A stretch of 64,000 bases of DNA, from the NCBI RefSeq assembly GCF_002085925.2, contig NZ_CP053562.1, positions 3,361,501 to 3,425,500 on the forward strand, read 5' to 3'. This DNA comes from Thioclava electrotropha. Its GTDB lineage: Bacteria; Pseudomonadota; Alphaproteobacteria; Rhodobacterales; Rhodobacteraceae. The notes beneath the pieces are model-generated. The model was not told the origin of the DNA, did not search any database, and saw only the letters and a program-made list of their open reading frames with translations. Shown one piece after another: positions 36,680 to 45,050 of the stretch (the stretch's first letter is position 1; each line of letters opens with the position of its first letter). The translations under genes were made by a program, and so were the position numbers.

Positions 36680-37375
36680 ATGAACAAATGCGTTTTCGCA
36701 GCCGCGGTCCTTTTCGCGGCACTCCCCCAGATTTCCAGCGCGGCTGAAATCACCGGCGGCACCGTCGGCATCGGCTTTTCGCAATTCACCGATGACGGCG
36801 ATCTCGACAAGACCTCGGCCACCGGCTCGCTCGAAGTCGGGTTCAACCGGCAATTCTCGCTGCAAGGCGATCTGGCCTTCGCGAGTTTCGGCGCAAGCGA
36901 CACCGACGCCAACAACGTCGCACTTCACGCGATCTACCACGCCGGTCCAGCCACCTCCTTCGGCGCCTTTGCGGGCCACGACCACGCCGAAGGCGCAGGG
37001 ATGGATTACTATGGCCTCGAAGCGGGCCATTCCTACGGCCAGTTCGGCGGCGAAGCCTATGTCTCGCACGCCAAGGAAGACGGCGTCAGTGGCAACCTGT
37101 TCGGCCTGTCGGGCCGCTATGCAGTCAACGACGTGTTCGGCGTGACTGCGGGCTATGACCATATCGACCTCGAGAGCTTCGACGCGAACCGCACGCAGAT
37201 CGGCGTCGACTACAAGCTCGGCAATGTGACGCTGAGCGGCGATTTCGGCCATGCCGATGGCGACGAACTGGGGTCGAGCAACTACGTCTCGGTCGGCGCG
37301 ACCTTCGCCTTCGGTCCGCAGCGGCGCACCACGTTCAAGCAGCGCGATCTGATCCGCGTCATCCCCGGTCTCTGA
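36680..37375 (+). CDS. Outer-membrane beta-barrel (porin-like) protein
   Basis: A 231-residue protein. ATG 36680 (GAGG at 6 bases) opens a signal peptide, FAAAVLFAALPQISSA|AEI. The mature part is a run of alternating hydrophobic strands with Gly/Asp/Asn turns: GGTVGIGFSQF, GSLEVGFNRQFSLQGDLAFASFG, NLFGLSGRYAVNDVFGVTAGYDHID-like segments and YVSVGATFAFG. This suggests 8-12 strands. It is too short for a trimeric porin and ends in a polar tail rather than a terminal Phe, so the exact class is open. Confidence 0.7.
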   Translation: MNKCVFAAAVLFAALPQISSAAEITGGTVGIGFSQFTDDGDLDKTSATGSLEVGFNRQFSLQGDLAFASFGASDTDANNVALHAIYHAGPATSFGAFAGHDHAEGAGMDYYGLEAGHSYGQFGGEAYVSHAKEDGVSGNLFGLSGRYAVNDVFGVTAGYDHIDLESFDANRTQIGVDYKLGNVTLSGDFGHADGDELGSSNYVSVGATFAFGPQRRTTFKQRDLIRVIPGL

Positions 37376-37395
37376 CCGCGACGCGCTTGCAGGGG

Positions 37396-37425
37396 AAAGG
37401 CGGCCTTTCGGGGCCGCCTTTTTTT
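37396..37425 (+). terminator. Rho-independent terminator of the barrel-protein gene
   Basis: AAAGGCGGCC (37396-37405) pairs with GGCCGCCTTT (37412-37421) around TTTCGG. The run of seven Ts begins at 37419. It ends just before the convergent lysozyme gene and could act weakly on the other strand. Confidence 0.92.
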
Positions 37426-37429
37426 ATGC

Positions 37430-38260
37430 TCACGCCCGCTGCGCCCGCCGCGCGAGCCAGCTTTGCCACGCGGCCGGAGAGCCCGCGAAGGCGTTCATGT
37501 CCACGTTCCCCGGCACGCCCGGCACGACACCCGTGCCGCTATACTGCCAAAAGCTCCAATCGGCGCCGGGGTAGCGCTCCATCGGGTGCGCGGTGACCGA
37601 GCGCAGCCACATCTCATAGCCCGAGAAGCGCGACAGGTCGTTGTCCCGCCAGAAATCGATCGTCGTGTAGATCACCGGGCGCGTGCCGTAATGCCGCGTC
37701 AGGGCCGCGAGGAAGCGGTGCATCTCGGCGCGGGTGACATGGGCCGCAGGACGACGCTGGCAGGTGCGCGAGGTGTGGTTCCACTCGATATCCAGCACCG
37801 GCGGCAGATCGCCCCGGCGGCGCGGCACGTTGCGGATATACCAATCGGCCTGCTCTTCGGGGGAGCGGCAGAAGTAATAGAAGTGATAGGCCCCGACCGG
37901 CACGCCCGCCGCCCGCGCGCGGGTCGCGTTGATGTGGAAACCCGGATCGGAGTGATCGCCCCCTTCGGTCGCCTTGAGCCACGCGAAGGACACCCCCGCC
38001 GCGCGCGCCCGGCGCCAGTCGATCTCGCCCTGATAGCGCGCCGCGTCGATCCCGTGGACCGGCAACCGCGCCGGCGCCAGACCTTCCCAATCATGCGGGT
38101 CGGTATCGCCGAAGCGCGCGGGAATGCCGCTCGCCCGGTAGTTCGAGGCCGACAACACTGCCGGACGCATCAGTTTGGCCTGCTTGCCGCTGGGCGCGCC
38201 GCCGCAGCCCGCCAAGGTCAAGGCTGCGCCCGAGACGAAGAACCTGCGTGAAATCCCCAT
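37430..38260 (-). CDS. GH25 family lysozyme, lipoprotein-like
   Basis: A 276-residue protein from ATG 38260 (GGGGGAG 5 bases upstream). The signal RRFFVSGAALTLAGC|GG looks like a lipoprotein signal with a twin Arg. The GH25 muramidase domain runs from VHGIDAARYQGEIDWRRA, with the first catalytic Asp, to PPVLDIEWN, with the catalytic DIE pair; ADWSFWQYSGTG closes the barrel. It probably cleaves peptidoglycan glycan strands in the periplasm during cell-wall turnover. Confidence 0.9.
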   Translation of the reverse strand: MGISRRFFVSGAALTLAGCGGAPSGKQAKLMRPAVLSASNYRASGIPARFGDTDPHDWEGLAPARLPVHGIDAARYQGEIDWRRARAAGVSFAWLKATEGGDHSDPGFHINATRARAAGVPVGAYHFYYFCRSPEEQADWYIRNVPRRRGDLPPVLDIEWNHTSRTCQRRPAAHVTRAEMHRFLAALTRHYGTRPVIYTTIDFWRDNDLSRFSGYEMWLRSVTAHPMERYPGADWSFWQYSGTGVVPGVPGNVDMNAFAGSPAAWQSWLARRAQRA

Positions 38261-38300
38261 GCTCACTCCCCCGTGATTTTTTCCCAGCCTCTCATGCAAA

Positions 38301-38330
38301 CGCCCGCCTGTCATCGCTGACAGGCGGGCG
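38301..38330 (-). terminator. Strong hairpin after the EF-hand gene
   Basis: CGCCCGCCTGTCA (38301-38313) and TGACAGGCGGGCG (38318-38330) pair perfectly over 13 bp around TCGC. On the minus strand only TTTG follows, so termination would be weak; on the plus strand TCTTTT follows. It lies between two minus-strand genes and may insulate them. Confidence 0.65.
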
Positions 38331-38369
38331 TCTTTTGACATCGGCGAGGCTTCGCCTAAGAGGGGTCGC

Positions 38370-38885
38370 TCAGCTCCGGGGGCCGAAATCAGCCTTGGTC
38401 AGCACGCCATCACCGTTGCGATCGCGCATCGCGAACCACTGATCGGTGCCACCCACAAATTCCGCGCGCGAGATCACCCCGTCGCCATTCGCATCGAAGG
38501 CCCGCAGCCCCTCGGCGGTCGGGATATCGTGGCCCGCGCGCATCGCGTTGCGGCCCTGACCCTGTCGCTTGCCGGGCCCCTGCCCCATGCCCTCGGGCAT
38601 CTGATGCCCCGGACCTTTGCCAGCCTCGCGCTCCATCTCCTTATGCTCGTCGATCATCGCGATCTCCGCGACGGAGTAAGTGTCATCCTCGTTCGCGTCG
38701 AACATCGTGAAAATGTCGCCGCGCCGCTCGCGGGCTTCTGACAGCGTGACGCCGCCATCGCCATCGAGATCCCATTGCACGAGGAATTCCTGCCCCGGCA
38801 CCGGGGCGGTTTGCGCGAAACCCGGAGCCGCACCGAGCAGTAGTGCCGCGGCAAGCGGCGCGGCGAGAGGAGCAAAGCGTTTCAT
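38370..38885 (-). CDS. Secreted EF-hand calcium-binding protein
   Basis: A 171-residue protein. ATG 38885 has AAGGA 7 bases upstream and opens a signal peptide ending GAAPGFA|QT. Four EF-hand-like loops are seen: DLDGDGGVTLSE, DANEDDTYSVAE, DANGDGVISRAE and DRNGDGVLTKAD. Between the second and third pair lies a Gly/Met/Gln-rich linker (GHQMPEGMGQGPGKRQGQG). The first and last two loops look functional for Ca2+. A periplasmic calcium buffer or sensor is likely. Confidence 0.85.
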   Translation of the reverse strand: MKRFAPLAAPLAAALLLGAAPGFAQTAPVPGQEFLVQWDLDGDGGVTLSEARERRGDIFTMFDANEDDTYSVAEIAMIDEHKEMEREAGKGPGHQMPEGMGQGPGKRQGQGRNAMRAGHDIPTAEGLRAFDANGDGVISRAEFVGGTDQWFAMRDRNGDGVLTKADFGPRS

Positions 38886-38926
38886 CTGTCTGTCCTTCAT
38901 GAGATTTGTCGTGAATGAAACGAAAC

Positions 38927-38951
38927 GGCCCGCGCCTTTCCGGCGCGGGCC
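38927..38951 (-). terminator. Terminator of the AhpD-like gene
   Basis: GGCCCGCGCC (38927-38936) and GGCGCGGGCC (38942-38951) pair perfectly over 10 bp around a 5-base loop. On the minus strand the hairpin is followed by GTTTCGTTTC, a modest T-rich tail. It lies 28 bases after the stop of the gene at 38979. Confidence 0.7.
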
Positions 38952-38978
38952 TGACAACATGTCGCAGAGCGGGGCCGC

Positions 38979-39323
38979 TCAGCCTTTCGCAGCGGCCAAC
39001 TCGTCCCAGCAGCCCAGCGCGTGACCGGCATACATCACACCCGGGCCACCGCCCATCTGGATCGCCATGGCCAGCACGTCGCCCAGCTCCTCGCGCGTGC
39101 CGCCCGCCTTCATCAGCGCCTCGACATGGAACATGATGCAGGGCTCGCAACGCAGCACGACCGCCATGCCGAGCGCGATGAATTCCTTGGTCTTCACATC
39201 GAGCGGCCCGTTCTCCTTCACCGCTTTCGACAGCACGCCAAAACCGCCGACAGCGTCGGGGATCGTCTTGTTCATTACGCGCAGCTCGTTGCGCATCTCG
39301 TCGATTTTCGCCTTGTAGCTCAT
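38979..39323 (-). CDS. Carboxymuconolactone decarboxylase/AhpD-like protein
   Basis: A 114-residue helical protein. The active-site motif C-x2-C-x3-H is intact in CEPCIMFHVEAL, followed by GGTREELGDVLAMAIQMGGGPGVM. ATG 39323 has AAGGAG at 7 bases. The AhpD-like CxxC suggests peroxidase or disulfide reductase activity against peroxides. Short and complete for the family. Confidence 0.9.
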   Translation of the reverse strand: MSYKAKIDEMRNELRVMNKTIPDAVGGFGVLSKAVKENGPLDVKTKEFIALGMAVVLRCEPCIMFHVEALMKAGGTREELGDVLAMAIQMGGGPGVMYAGHALGCWDELAAAKG

Positions 39324-39466
39324 CGCAGGTCTCCTTCGCATTTCGTCCCTCGCGGCGTGACACGGGGCGCGGGCGAAATCCTTGACCTGCGTCAACCCAA
39401 AGGGATGGCGCTGCGTGATGTGACCAAAGTTGAGGGGGCTCCGCCCCCGGCGCGGAACGCGCGCCT

Positions 39467-39537
39467 CCCCCGGGATATTTTCACCAAGGCGAAGACCGCA
39501 GAGTTTCCCCCTTCGCCTTGGCGCGAATATCCCGGGG
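39467..39537. repeat. REP-like inverted repeat, copy 1
   Basis: The left arm CCCCGGGATATTTTCACC followed by AAGGCGAAG (from 39467) is mirrored by CTTCGCCTTGGCGCG followed by AATATCCCGGGG (to 39537). It lies in the gap between the AhpD-like and dehydrogenase genes, with G/C-rich flanks containing GGGGGCTCCGCCCCC. It shares its GGGATATTT core and CCAAG element with copies at 46661 and 50396. Confidence 0.8.
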
Positions 39538-39602
39538 GGTGAATTCGCGCAGCGAAAAGGGGGGCAGCGCCCCCCTTCTGCGGTCTCAATCGATAGACAG
39601 GC

Positions 39603-42104
39603 TCAGCCGTCGACGCGGATTCGCGCGTTGCTCGGATCGTGCGGGCTGTCCTCGGCCACTTCCGCCGGGTAATCGGCCCCGAGGATGCGCACGCTCAGCT
39701 TTGTGCCCGGCTCGGCCAGATTGGGGCGCACATAGCCCATTCCGATCTGCTTGCCGAAGGCCACCGACCAGCCGCCCGAGGTCAGACGCCCGACACGCTC
39801 GCCACCCTGTTTGATGACTTCCTTGCCCCAGGGATCGGCATCGTCCGGCCCGTCGATCAGAAGCGTCACGCATTTCGAGCGGATGCCGGTGTCGAGCATC
39901 GCCTGCTTGCCGGTGAACTCCTTCTCGAGGTCGATGAAGCGGTCGAGACCTGCTTCCTGCGGGGTCGCATCGCGGCCCAGCTCATTGCCGAAGGCGCGGT
40001 AGCTCTTCTCCTGACGCAGCCAGTTCTGGGCGCGTGCGCCGACGAGCTTCATGCCGTGCTTCTCGCCCGCCTCGACCAGCAGATCCCAGAGGTAGCGGCC
40101 GAATTCGACGGGGTGATGCAGTTCCCAGCCCAGCTCGCCCGTATAGGCCACGCGCACGGCACGGACCGGGCACATGCCCAGCTCGATATTGCGCATCGAG
40201 AGCCACGGGAAGCGCTTGTTCGACAGCACCGTCTCCGGATAGGCGTCCTTGACCACCTCCTGCAGGATCTTGCGGGCATTGGGGCCTGCCAGCGCGAAGA
40301 CGCCCCATTGCGTGGTCACGTCGTGGCAATCGACATAATCGCCGCCCGCGGCGCGGAAATCCTCGATCGACTTGCGCAGGAAGTCGCCGTCGTAATCGGT
40401 CCAGGCGCCCGCCGAGATCAGGTAGTACTCGTCCTCGGCCAGACGCACGATCGTGTATTCGGTGCGGGTCGTGCCGGCTTCGGTCAGCGCGTAGGTCAGG
40501 TTGATCCGGCCCACTTTCGGCAGCTTGTTGCAGGTGAAGGCATCGAGGAAGGCGGTCGCGCCGGGGCCACGCACCATATGTTTGGTGAAGGCGGAGGCGT
40601 CGATCAGACCGGCGGTGTCGCGCAGCGCCTCGGCCTCGGCCTTGGCATATTGCCACCATTCGCCGCGCCGGAACGATCGGCTGTCGTGGTCGAAGCTCGA
40701 GGGCGCATCCTTGGGGCCGTAATAGTTCGGGCGTTCCCAGCCGTTGGTCTGGCCCATCTGCGCGCCTGCCGCGATCTGGCGATCATAGGCGGGGGCGGTG
40801 CGCAGCGGACGGCAGGCTTCGCGCTCTTCATCGGGGTGGTGCAGGATGAAGACGTGCTCGTAGGCCTCTTCGTTCTTGCGCGCCGCGTATTCGGTGGTCA
40901 TCCACGAGCCGTAGCGCTTGGGATCGAGCGAGGCCATGTCGATTTCGGCTTCGCCTTCGACCATCATCTGCGCGAGGTAATAGCCGGTGCCGCCCGCAGC
41001 CGTGATGCCGAAGGAGAAGCCTTCCGCCAGCCACATGTTGCGCAGGCCCGGCGCGGGGCCGACCAGCGGGTTGCCATCGGGCGTGTAGCAGATCGGGCCG
41101 TTGAAATCGTCCTTCAGGCCGACTTCCTCGGAGGTCGGGAGGCGATGGATCATCGACATGTATTCTTCTTCGATACGCTCCAGATCGAGTTGGAACAGAT
41201 CGGCGCGGAAGGTCTCCGGCACATCATAGAGGAAGCGCGCGGGCGCGTTGCGCTCGTAGGGGCCGAGGATCCAGCCGCCGCGTTCCTCGCGGACATACCA
41301 TTTCGCATCGGCATCGCGCAGCACCGGGTGCTCGGGGTTACCCTCGGCGCGCCATTTGACCAGCGCCGGGTCGGCGTCGGTGACGATGAACTGGTGTTCG
41401 ACCGGGATCGCGGGAATCTTGATGCCCAGCAGGCGCGCGGTGCGCTGCGCGTGGTTGCCGGTGCAGGTCACGACGTGTTCGGCGCGGATTTCGATCTCTT
41501 CGCCGGAGCCGACGAGGTTGCCGCCCTTCTCGACCATCTTCTCAAGCGTCACGACCCATTCCGAGCCGGTCCAGCGATAGGCGTTGACCTGCAGCTTGCG
41601 CGCGATCTCGGCGCCGTGCTGACGCGCGCCCTTGGCCATCGCCTGCGTCACGTCGGCGGGGTTGATATAGCCGTCCTGCGGGTGGAACAGCGCGCCTTTG
41701 AGGTCTTCGGTGTTCAGGAGCGGCCAGCGCTCCTTCATCTGCGCGGGCGTCAGGAACTCGTGATAGACATCCGCGGTCTCGGCGACGGAGGAATAAAGCT
41801 TGTATTCGTCCATCCGCTCTTGCGTCTGCGCCATGCGCAGGTTGCCCACGATCGCGAAGCCCGCGTTCAGCCCGGTCTCGGCTTCCAGCGTCTTGTAGAA
41901 ATCGACCGAGTATTTATGGATGTGGGTCGTCGCGTAGCTCATGTTGAAGAGCGGCAGCAGACCCGCCGCGTGCCAGGTCGAGCCCGAGGTCAGCTCGTCG
42001 CGCTCGATGAGCAGCGTGTCCCAGCCTGCCTTGGCAAGATGGTAGGCGACACCGCACCCGACTGCGCCGCCACCGACGACCAAAGCTTTCACATGGGATT
42101 TCAT
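39603..42104 (-). CDS. Dimethylglycine/sarcosine dehydrogenase family protein (FAD oxidase-GcvT fusion)
   Basis: A 833-residue two-domain enzyme. The N-terminal ~390 residues are a DAO-type FAD domain, VKALVVGGGAVGCGVAYHLAKAGW with the dinucleotide loop and SGSTWHAAGLLP at the covalent-flavin-type His region. A GcvT-like folate-binding domain follows (ALTEAGTTRTEYTIVRLAEDEYYLI and AYTGELGWELHHPVE as typical parts). ATG 42104 has AAGGAGG at 7 bases. It oxidatively demethylates N-methylglycines and passes the one-carbon unit to tetrahydrofolate, part of betaine/choline catabolism common in marine Rhodobacterales. Exact substrate not certain. Confidence 0.88.
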   Translation of the reverse strand: MKSHVKALVVGGGAVGCGVAYHLAKAGWDTLLIERDELTSGSTWHAAGLLPLFNMSYATTHIHKYSVDFYKTLEAETGLNAGFAIVGNLRMAQTQERMDEYKLYSSVAETADVYHEFLTPAQMKERWPLLNTEDLKGALFHPQDGYINPADVTQAMAKGARQHGAEIARKLQVNAYRWTGSEWVVTLEKMVEKGGNLVGSGEEIEIRAEHVVTCTGNHAQRTARLLGIKIPAIPVEHQFIVTDADPALVKWRAEGNPEHPVLRDADAKWYVREERGGWILGPYERNAPARFLYDVPETFRADLFQLDLERIEEEYMSMIHRLPTSEEVGLKDDFNGPICYTPDGNPLVGPAPGLRNMWLAEGFSFGITAAGGTGYYLAQMMVEGEAEIDMASLDPKRYGSWMTTEYAARKNEEAYEHVFILHHPDEEREACRPLRTAPAYDRQIAAGAQMGQTNGWERPNYYGPKDAPSSFDHDSRSFRRGEWWQYAKAEAEALRDTAGLIDASAFTKHMVRGPGATAFLDAFTCNKLPKVGRINLTYALTEAGTTRTEYTIVRLAEDEYYLISAGAWTDYDGDFLRKSIEDFRAAGGDYVDCHDVTTQWGVFALAGPNARKILQEVVKDAYPETVLSNKRFPWLSMRNIELGMCPVRAVRVAYTGELGWELHHPVEFGRYLWDLLVEAGEKHGMKLVGARAQNWLRQEKSYRAFGNELGRDATPQEAGLDRFIDLEKEFTGKQAMLDTGIRSKCVTLLIDGPDDADPWGKEVIKQGGERVGRLTSGGWSVAFGKQIGMGYVRPNLAEPGTKLSVRILGADYPAEVAEDSPHDPSNARIRVDG

Positions 42105-42473
42105 CGCGGGGCCTCCTTGCCGATACGGACGTAGGGGCAGATTGACCCTCATATTCGCAAACGCAATCCGATCCGGGCGACATTCGCGCGACAAAAACGA
42201 CAAAAGCGCACGCGCGGCGCTTCGGGGGCGCGGCGCCTGCTCGGTGGGGCCCGTTTATGAAAGCTCAAGCCCCATTGGATGCGCGCAAACCCGGTGATGA
42301 CGCTTCCGTGAGGCGAGTCGCGAATCCGTGTTTGGTTCCCACGATTTGTAAAAATTTTTCCCCTATTTGCACAGGAACTGTGCGCCGTTTCACCAGTTCT
42401 CAGACCATCAGAGGCCGGGGAAACCGGAAACCGGGACCGACGCGCCTCACTTAAAACGAAAGGGAGACGAGAT
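42105..42473. other. Intergenic region between dehydrogenase and PRC-barrel genes
   Basis: 369 bases without a convincing gene. It should hold both divergent promoters. An A+T-rich stretch (around 42330-42370) lies about 110 bases before the plus-strand start. Short inverted arms GAACTG (from 42373) and CAGTTC (from 42392) may be an operator. AAGGGAG stands 7 bases before ATG 42474. Confidence 0.5.
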
Positions 42474-43721
42474 ATGAAAAAGCTCATCACCACTACCGCC
42501 ATCGGCCTGATGCTTGCCCTGCCCGCACATGCCGAAGACAAAGCAAATGCAAACGCGACGGCTGAAGCCAACGCGAACGCTTCGGCCAACATGTCGGGCG
42601 ACATGTTCATGAAGTCGATTCCGGATTCCTTCAACGCCTCGGGCCTCATGGGCAAGCGCGTTTACATCTCGAAGGACAAGGTCGACGCGAAGACCGCGAT
42701 CAACGAAGCGCAGGACAGCTGGGATGACGTTGGCGAAGTCAGCGACGTCGTGATCGGCACCAACGGCGAAGTTGATGCCGTCCTCGTCGACGTGGGTGGT
42801 TTCCTCGGCATTGGCGAGAAAACCGTCGCGATCTCGATGGATTCGCTCAACCTGATCCCCGATGGCGACACCGACAATTCCTATTTCGTCGTCGCTCAGG
42901 GCAGCAAGGACCAGCTGGACCAAGCGCCGAAATATGACGCCGAAATGCAGACCGCGTTCAGCGCGGACGCCAATGGCGACATGAACGGCAACGGCGAAGA
43001 CATGCAGAACGCCGATGCGTCGCAGAAGATGGATGAGGCTGGCGACAACGCCGAAGCCGCTGCTACCGCGACCGCCGCTGCTGCAGGCGCCGCTGCGAAC
43101 GAAGCTGCCGACAAGACCGCTCAGGCTGCCGATAACGCAGGCGAAGCGATGGACAACGCCGCCGAGAACACTGCCGACGCCGCTCAGAACGCCGCGCAGG
43201 AAACCGAGCAGGCGATGAACAACGCTGGCGACAAGACCGAAGAGATGGCGAAAGACGCCGCTCAGAACACCAAGGAAGCTGCAAACGCGACTGGCCAAGC
43301 CGTCGAGAACGCTGCTGACAACGCTGGCGAAGCGACCAAGGAAGCCGCGAACGAGACCGGCAACGCGATCGACGACGCTGTCGACAGCACTGCCGCTGCC
43401 GTGGGCACCATGGGTCAAGCTGACCAGGAAGACGGCCAGAAGGTCGATATCGCTTCGGTCGCTCCCGACACGCTGCGTGGTGAAGGCGTCTATGGCCCGA
43501 ACGACGACAAGGTCGGCGACGTGTCCGAGCTGGTTCAGGGCAATGACGGTAAAGTCTCGGGCGTCGTGATCGACGTGGGTGGCTTCCTCGGCATTGGCGC
43601 CAAGCCGGTCGAAATCAAGGCGAGCGAGCTGACCGTTCTGCAGAACGACACCTCGATCACCGTGCATACCGGTCTGACCGAAGAGCAACTGAAGAAGCTT
43701 CCGAAATACGAAGCGAAGTAA
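42474..43721 (+). CDS. Secreted protein with two PRC-barrel domains flanking a LEA-like repeat region
   Basis: A 415-residue protein with signal peptide (cleavage after AHA, residue 20). The first PRC-barrel (about 55-130) and second PRC-barrel (about 325-412) share VDVGGFLGIG / IDVGGFLGIG and the flanking VGEVSDVVIGTNG / VGDVSELVQGNDG. Between them, ~170 residues are almost only Ala, Asn, Asp, Glu, Lys, Thr and Gln in loose 11-residue repeats (ADNAGEAMDNAAENTADAAQ as an example), like LEA or apolipoprotein-type helices. It is acidic, has no Cys, and is probably periplasmic. It may be a stress or envelope protein. AAGGGAG precedes the ATG. Confidence 0.8.
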   Translation: MKKLITTTAIGLMLALPAHAEDKANANATAEANANASANMSGDMFMKSIPDSFNASGLMGKRVYISKDKVDAKTAINEAQDSWDDVGEVSDVVIGTNGEVDAVLVDVGGFLGIGEKTVAISMDSLNLIPDGDTDNSYFVVAQGSKDQLDQAPKYDAEMQTAFSADANGDMNGNGEDMQNADASQKMDEAGDNAEAAATATAAAAGAAANEAADKTAQAADNAGEAMDNAAENTADAAQNAAQETEQAMNNAGDKTEEMAKDAAQNTKEAANATGQAVENAADNAGEATKEAANETGNAIDDAVDSTAAAVGTMGQADQEDGQKVDIASVAPDTLRGEGVYGPNDDKVGDVSELVQGNDGKVSGVVIDVGGFLGIGAKPVEIKASELTVLQNDTSITVHTGLTEEQLKKLPKYEAK

Positions 43722-43770
43722 TCTTCGGATGATGTGACGGAGAGCCGGGGGCTGCCCCTGCTCCCAGCGA

Positions 43771-43799
43771 AGGCCCCGGGCGTGTCCCGGGGCCTTTCG
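43771..43799 (+). terminator. Terminator of the PRC-barrel gene
   Basis: AGGCCCCGGG (43771-43780) pairs with CCCGGGGCCT (43786-43795) around CGTGT. A short TTTCG tail follows. It lies 50 bases after the stop. Confidence 0.75.
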
Positions 43800-43833
43800 T
43801 CATTGCTGGACCGACTCAACCGAAGCCCAAATG

Positions 43834-43859
43834 AAAAGGCCCCGGATCTCACCGGGGCC
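43834..43859 (-). terminator. Terminator of the 2-hydroxyacid dehydrogenase gene
   Basis: GGCCCCGG (43838-43845) and CCGGGGCC (43852-43859) pair over 8 bp. Reading on the minus strand, TTTT and then CATTT follow. It faces the PRC-barrel terminator so that both convergent transcripts are stopped. Confidence 0.8.
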
Positions 43860-43879
43860 TCAAAACAGTTTCGCGCGGA

Positions 43880-44866
43880 TCAGGTCATCGACGGCACGAC
43901 CAGATCCGGCGGGCGGTGCCCGTCGGCGAAGGTCTTGATGTTGACCAGAACCTTCTCGCCCATCTCCACGCGCCCCTCGACGGTGGCCGAGCCCATATGC
44001 GGCAGCAGCACCACGTTCGACAGCTCGCGCAGCCGCGGATTGACCTCCGCGCCATGCTCGAACACGTCGAGACCGGCCCCGGCCAGCTCGCCCGCGCGCA
44101 ACGCCCGTGTCAGCGCGTTCTCGTCGATCACCTCGCCCCGCGAGGTATTCACGATCACCGCCTCGGGCTTGAGCATCTTCAGCCGCCGCGCATTGAGCAG
44201 ATGGAAGGTCGACGGCGTATGCGGGCAGTTCACCGAGATCACGTCCATCCGGCTCACCATCTGGTCGAGACTGTCCCAGTAGGTCGCCTCCAGCTCCTCC
44301 TCGATATCGGGGTGAACCTTGGTGCGGTTGTGATAGTGGATCTGCATCCCGAAGGCCTTGGCGCGCCGCGCCACCGCCTGACCGATCCGGCCCATGCCGA
44401 GAATGCCCAGCCGCTTGCCGCCGATGCGATGGCCCATGAAGGCGGTGGGCGCCCAGCCCTCCCAATTGCCCGCCTGCATATGCGCGAGCCCCTCGGGAAT
44501 GCGCCGCGTCACCGCGAGCATCAGCGCGATGGTCATATCCGCCGTGTCATCGGTGACGACGCCCGGCGTGTTCGACACCAGCACCCCACGCTGACGCGCC
44601 GAGGAAACGTCAATGTGATCGACCCCGGCGCCGTAATTCGCGATCAGTTTCAGACGCTCGCCCGCCTGCGAGATCATCGACGCGTCGATCCGGTCGGTCA
44701 CGCAGGGCACGAGGACATCGGCGCGTTTCATCGCCTCGACCAGCTCCTCCCGGCTCATCTTGCGATCGTCGTGATTGAGCTCGACCTCGAACAATTCCTT
44801 CATCCGGGTCTCGACGACCTCGGGCAGGCGTCGCGTCACGACAACACTCAGGCGCGGTGCAGGCAT
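43880..44866 (-). CDS. D-2-hydroxyacid dehydrogenase (glyoxylate/hydroxypyruvate reductase-like)
   Basis: 328 residues. The Rossmann loop is LGILGMGRIGQAVARRAKAFG. The catalytic triad is Arg in VNTSRGEVID, Glu in GLDVFEHG and His in LLPHMGSAT. The substrate-domain ANYGAGVDHIDV is also present. It is NAD(P)H-dependent and acts on D-2-hydroxyacids; glyoxylate or hydroxypyruvate is most likely, but the substrate cannot be fixed from sequence. Confidence 0.92.
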   Translation of the reverse strand: MPAPRLSVVVTRRLPEVVETRMKELFEVELNHDDRKMSREELVEAMKRADVLVPCVTDRIDASMISQAGERLKLIANYGAGVDHIDVSSARQRGVLVSNTPGVVTDDTADMTIALMLAVTRRIPEGLAHMQAGNWEGWAPTAFMGHRIGGKRLGILGMGRIGQAVARRAKAFGMQIHYHNRTKVHPDIEEELEATYWDSLDQMVSRMDVISVNCPHTPSTFHLLNARRLKMLKPEAVIVNTSRGEVIDENALTRALRAGELAGAGLDVFEHGAEVNPRLRELSNVVLLPHMGSATVEGRVEMGEKVLVNIKTFADGHRPPDLVVPSMT

Positions 44867-45050
44867 CTCGGTCCTCTCCTCTCTTCCATCGCGGGGCGGT
44901 TGGATGCAAACTGCCCCTCAACGCGGGCAGGCACAAGGCCCGGCAAGAGCAGTAATGGCCGAAATCGACATGGGAGCGCAATTTTATTGCGCGCCGGATG
45001 TTGCAGACCCGCGGATCAGCCAGCGGGCGGGCCGGGATATGAGGCGGACG

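Noticed and set aside
39639..42134. 831-codon open frame opposite the dimethylglycine dehydrogenase gene
   Set aside because: Antisense shadow of a clear two-domain enzyme, with no start signal.
42371..42400. ECF-sigma-like promoter (GGAAC..CGTT) before the PRC-barrel gene
   Set aside because: The two boxes are only about 7 bases apart, far too close for a promoter; kept only as a weak inverted repeat.
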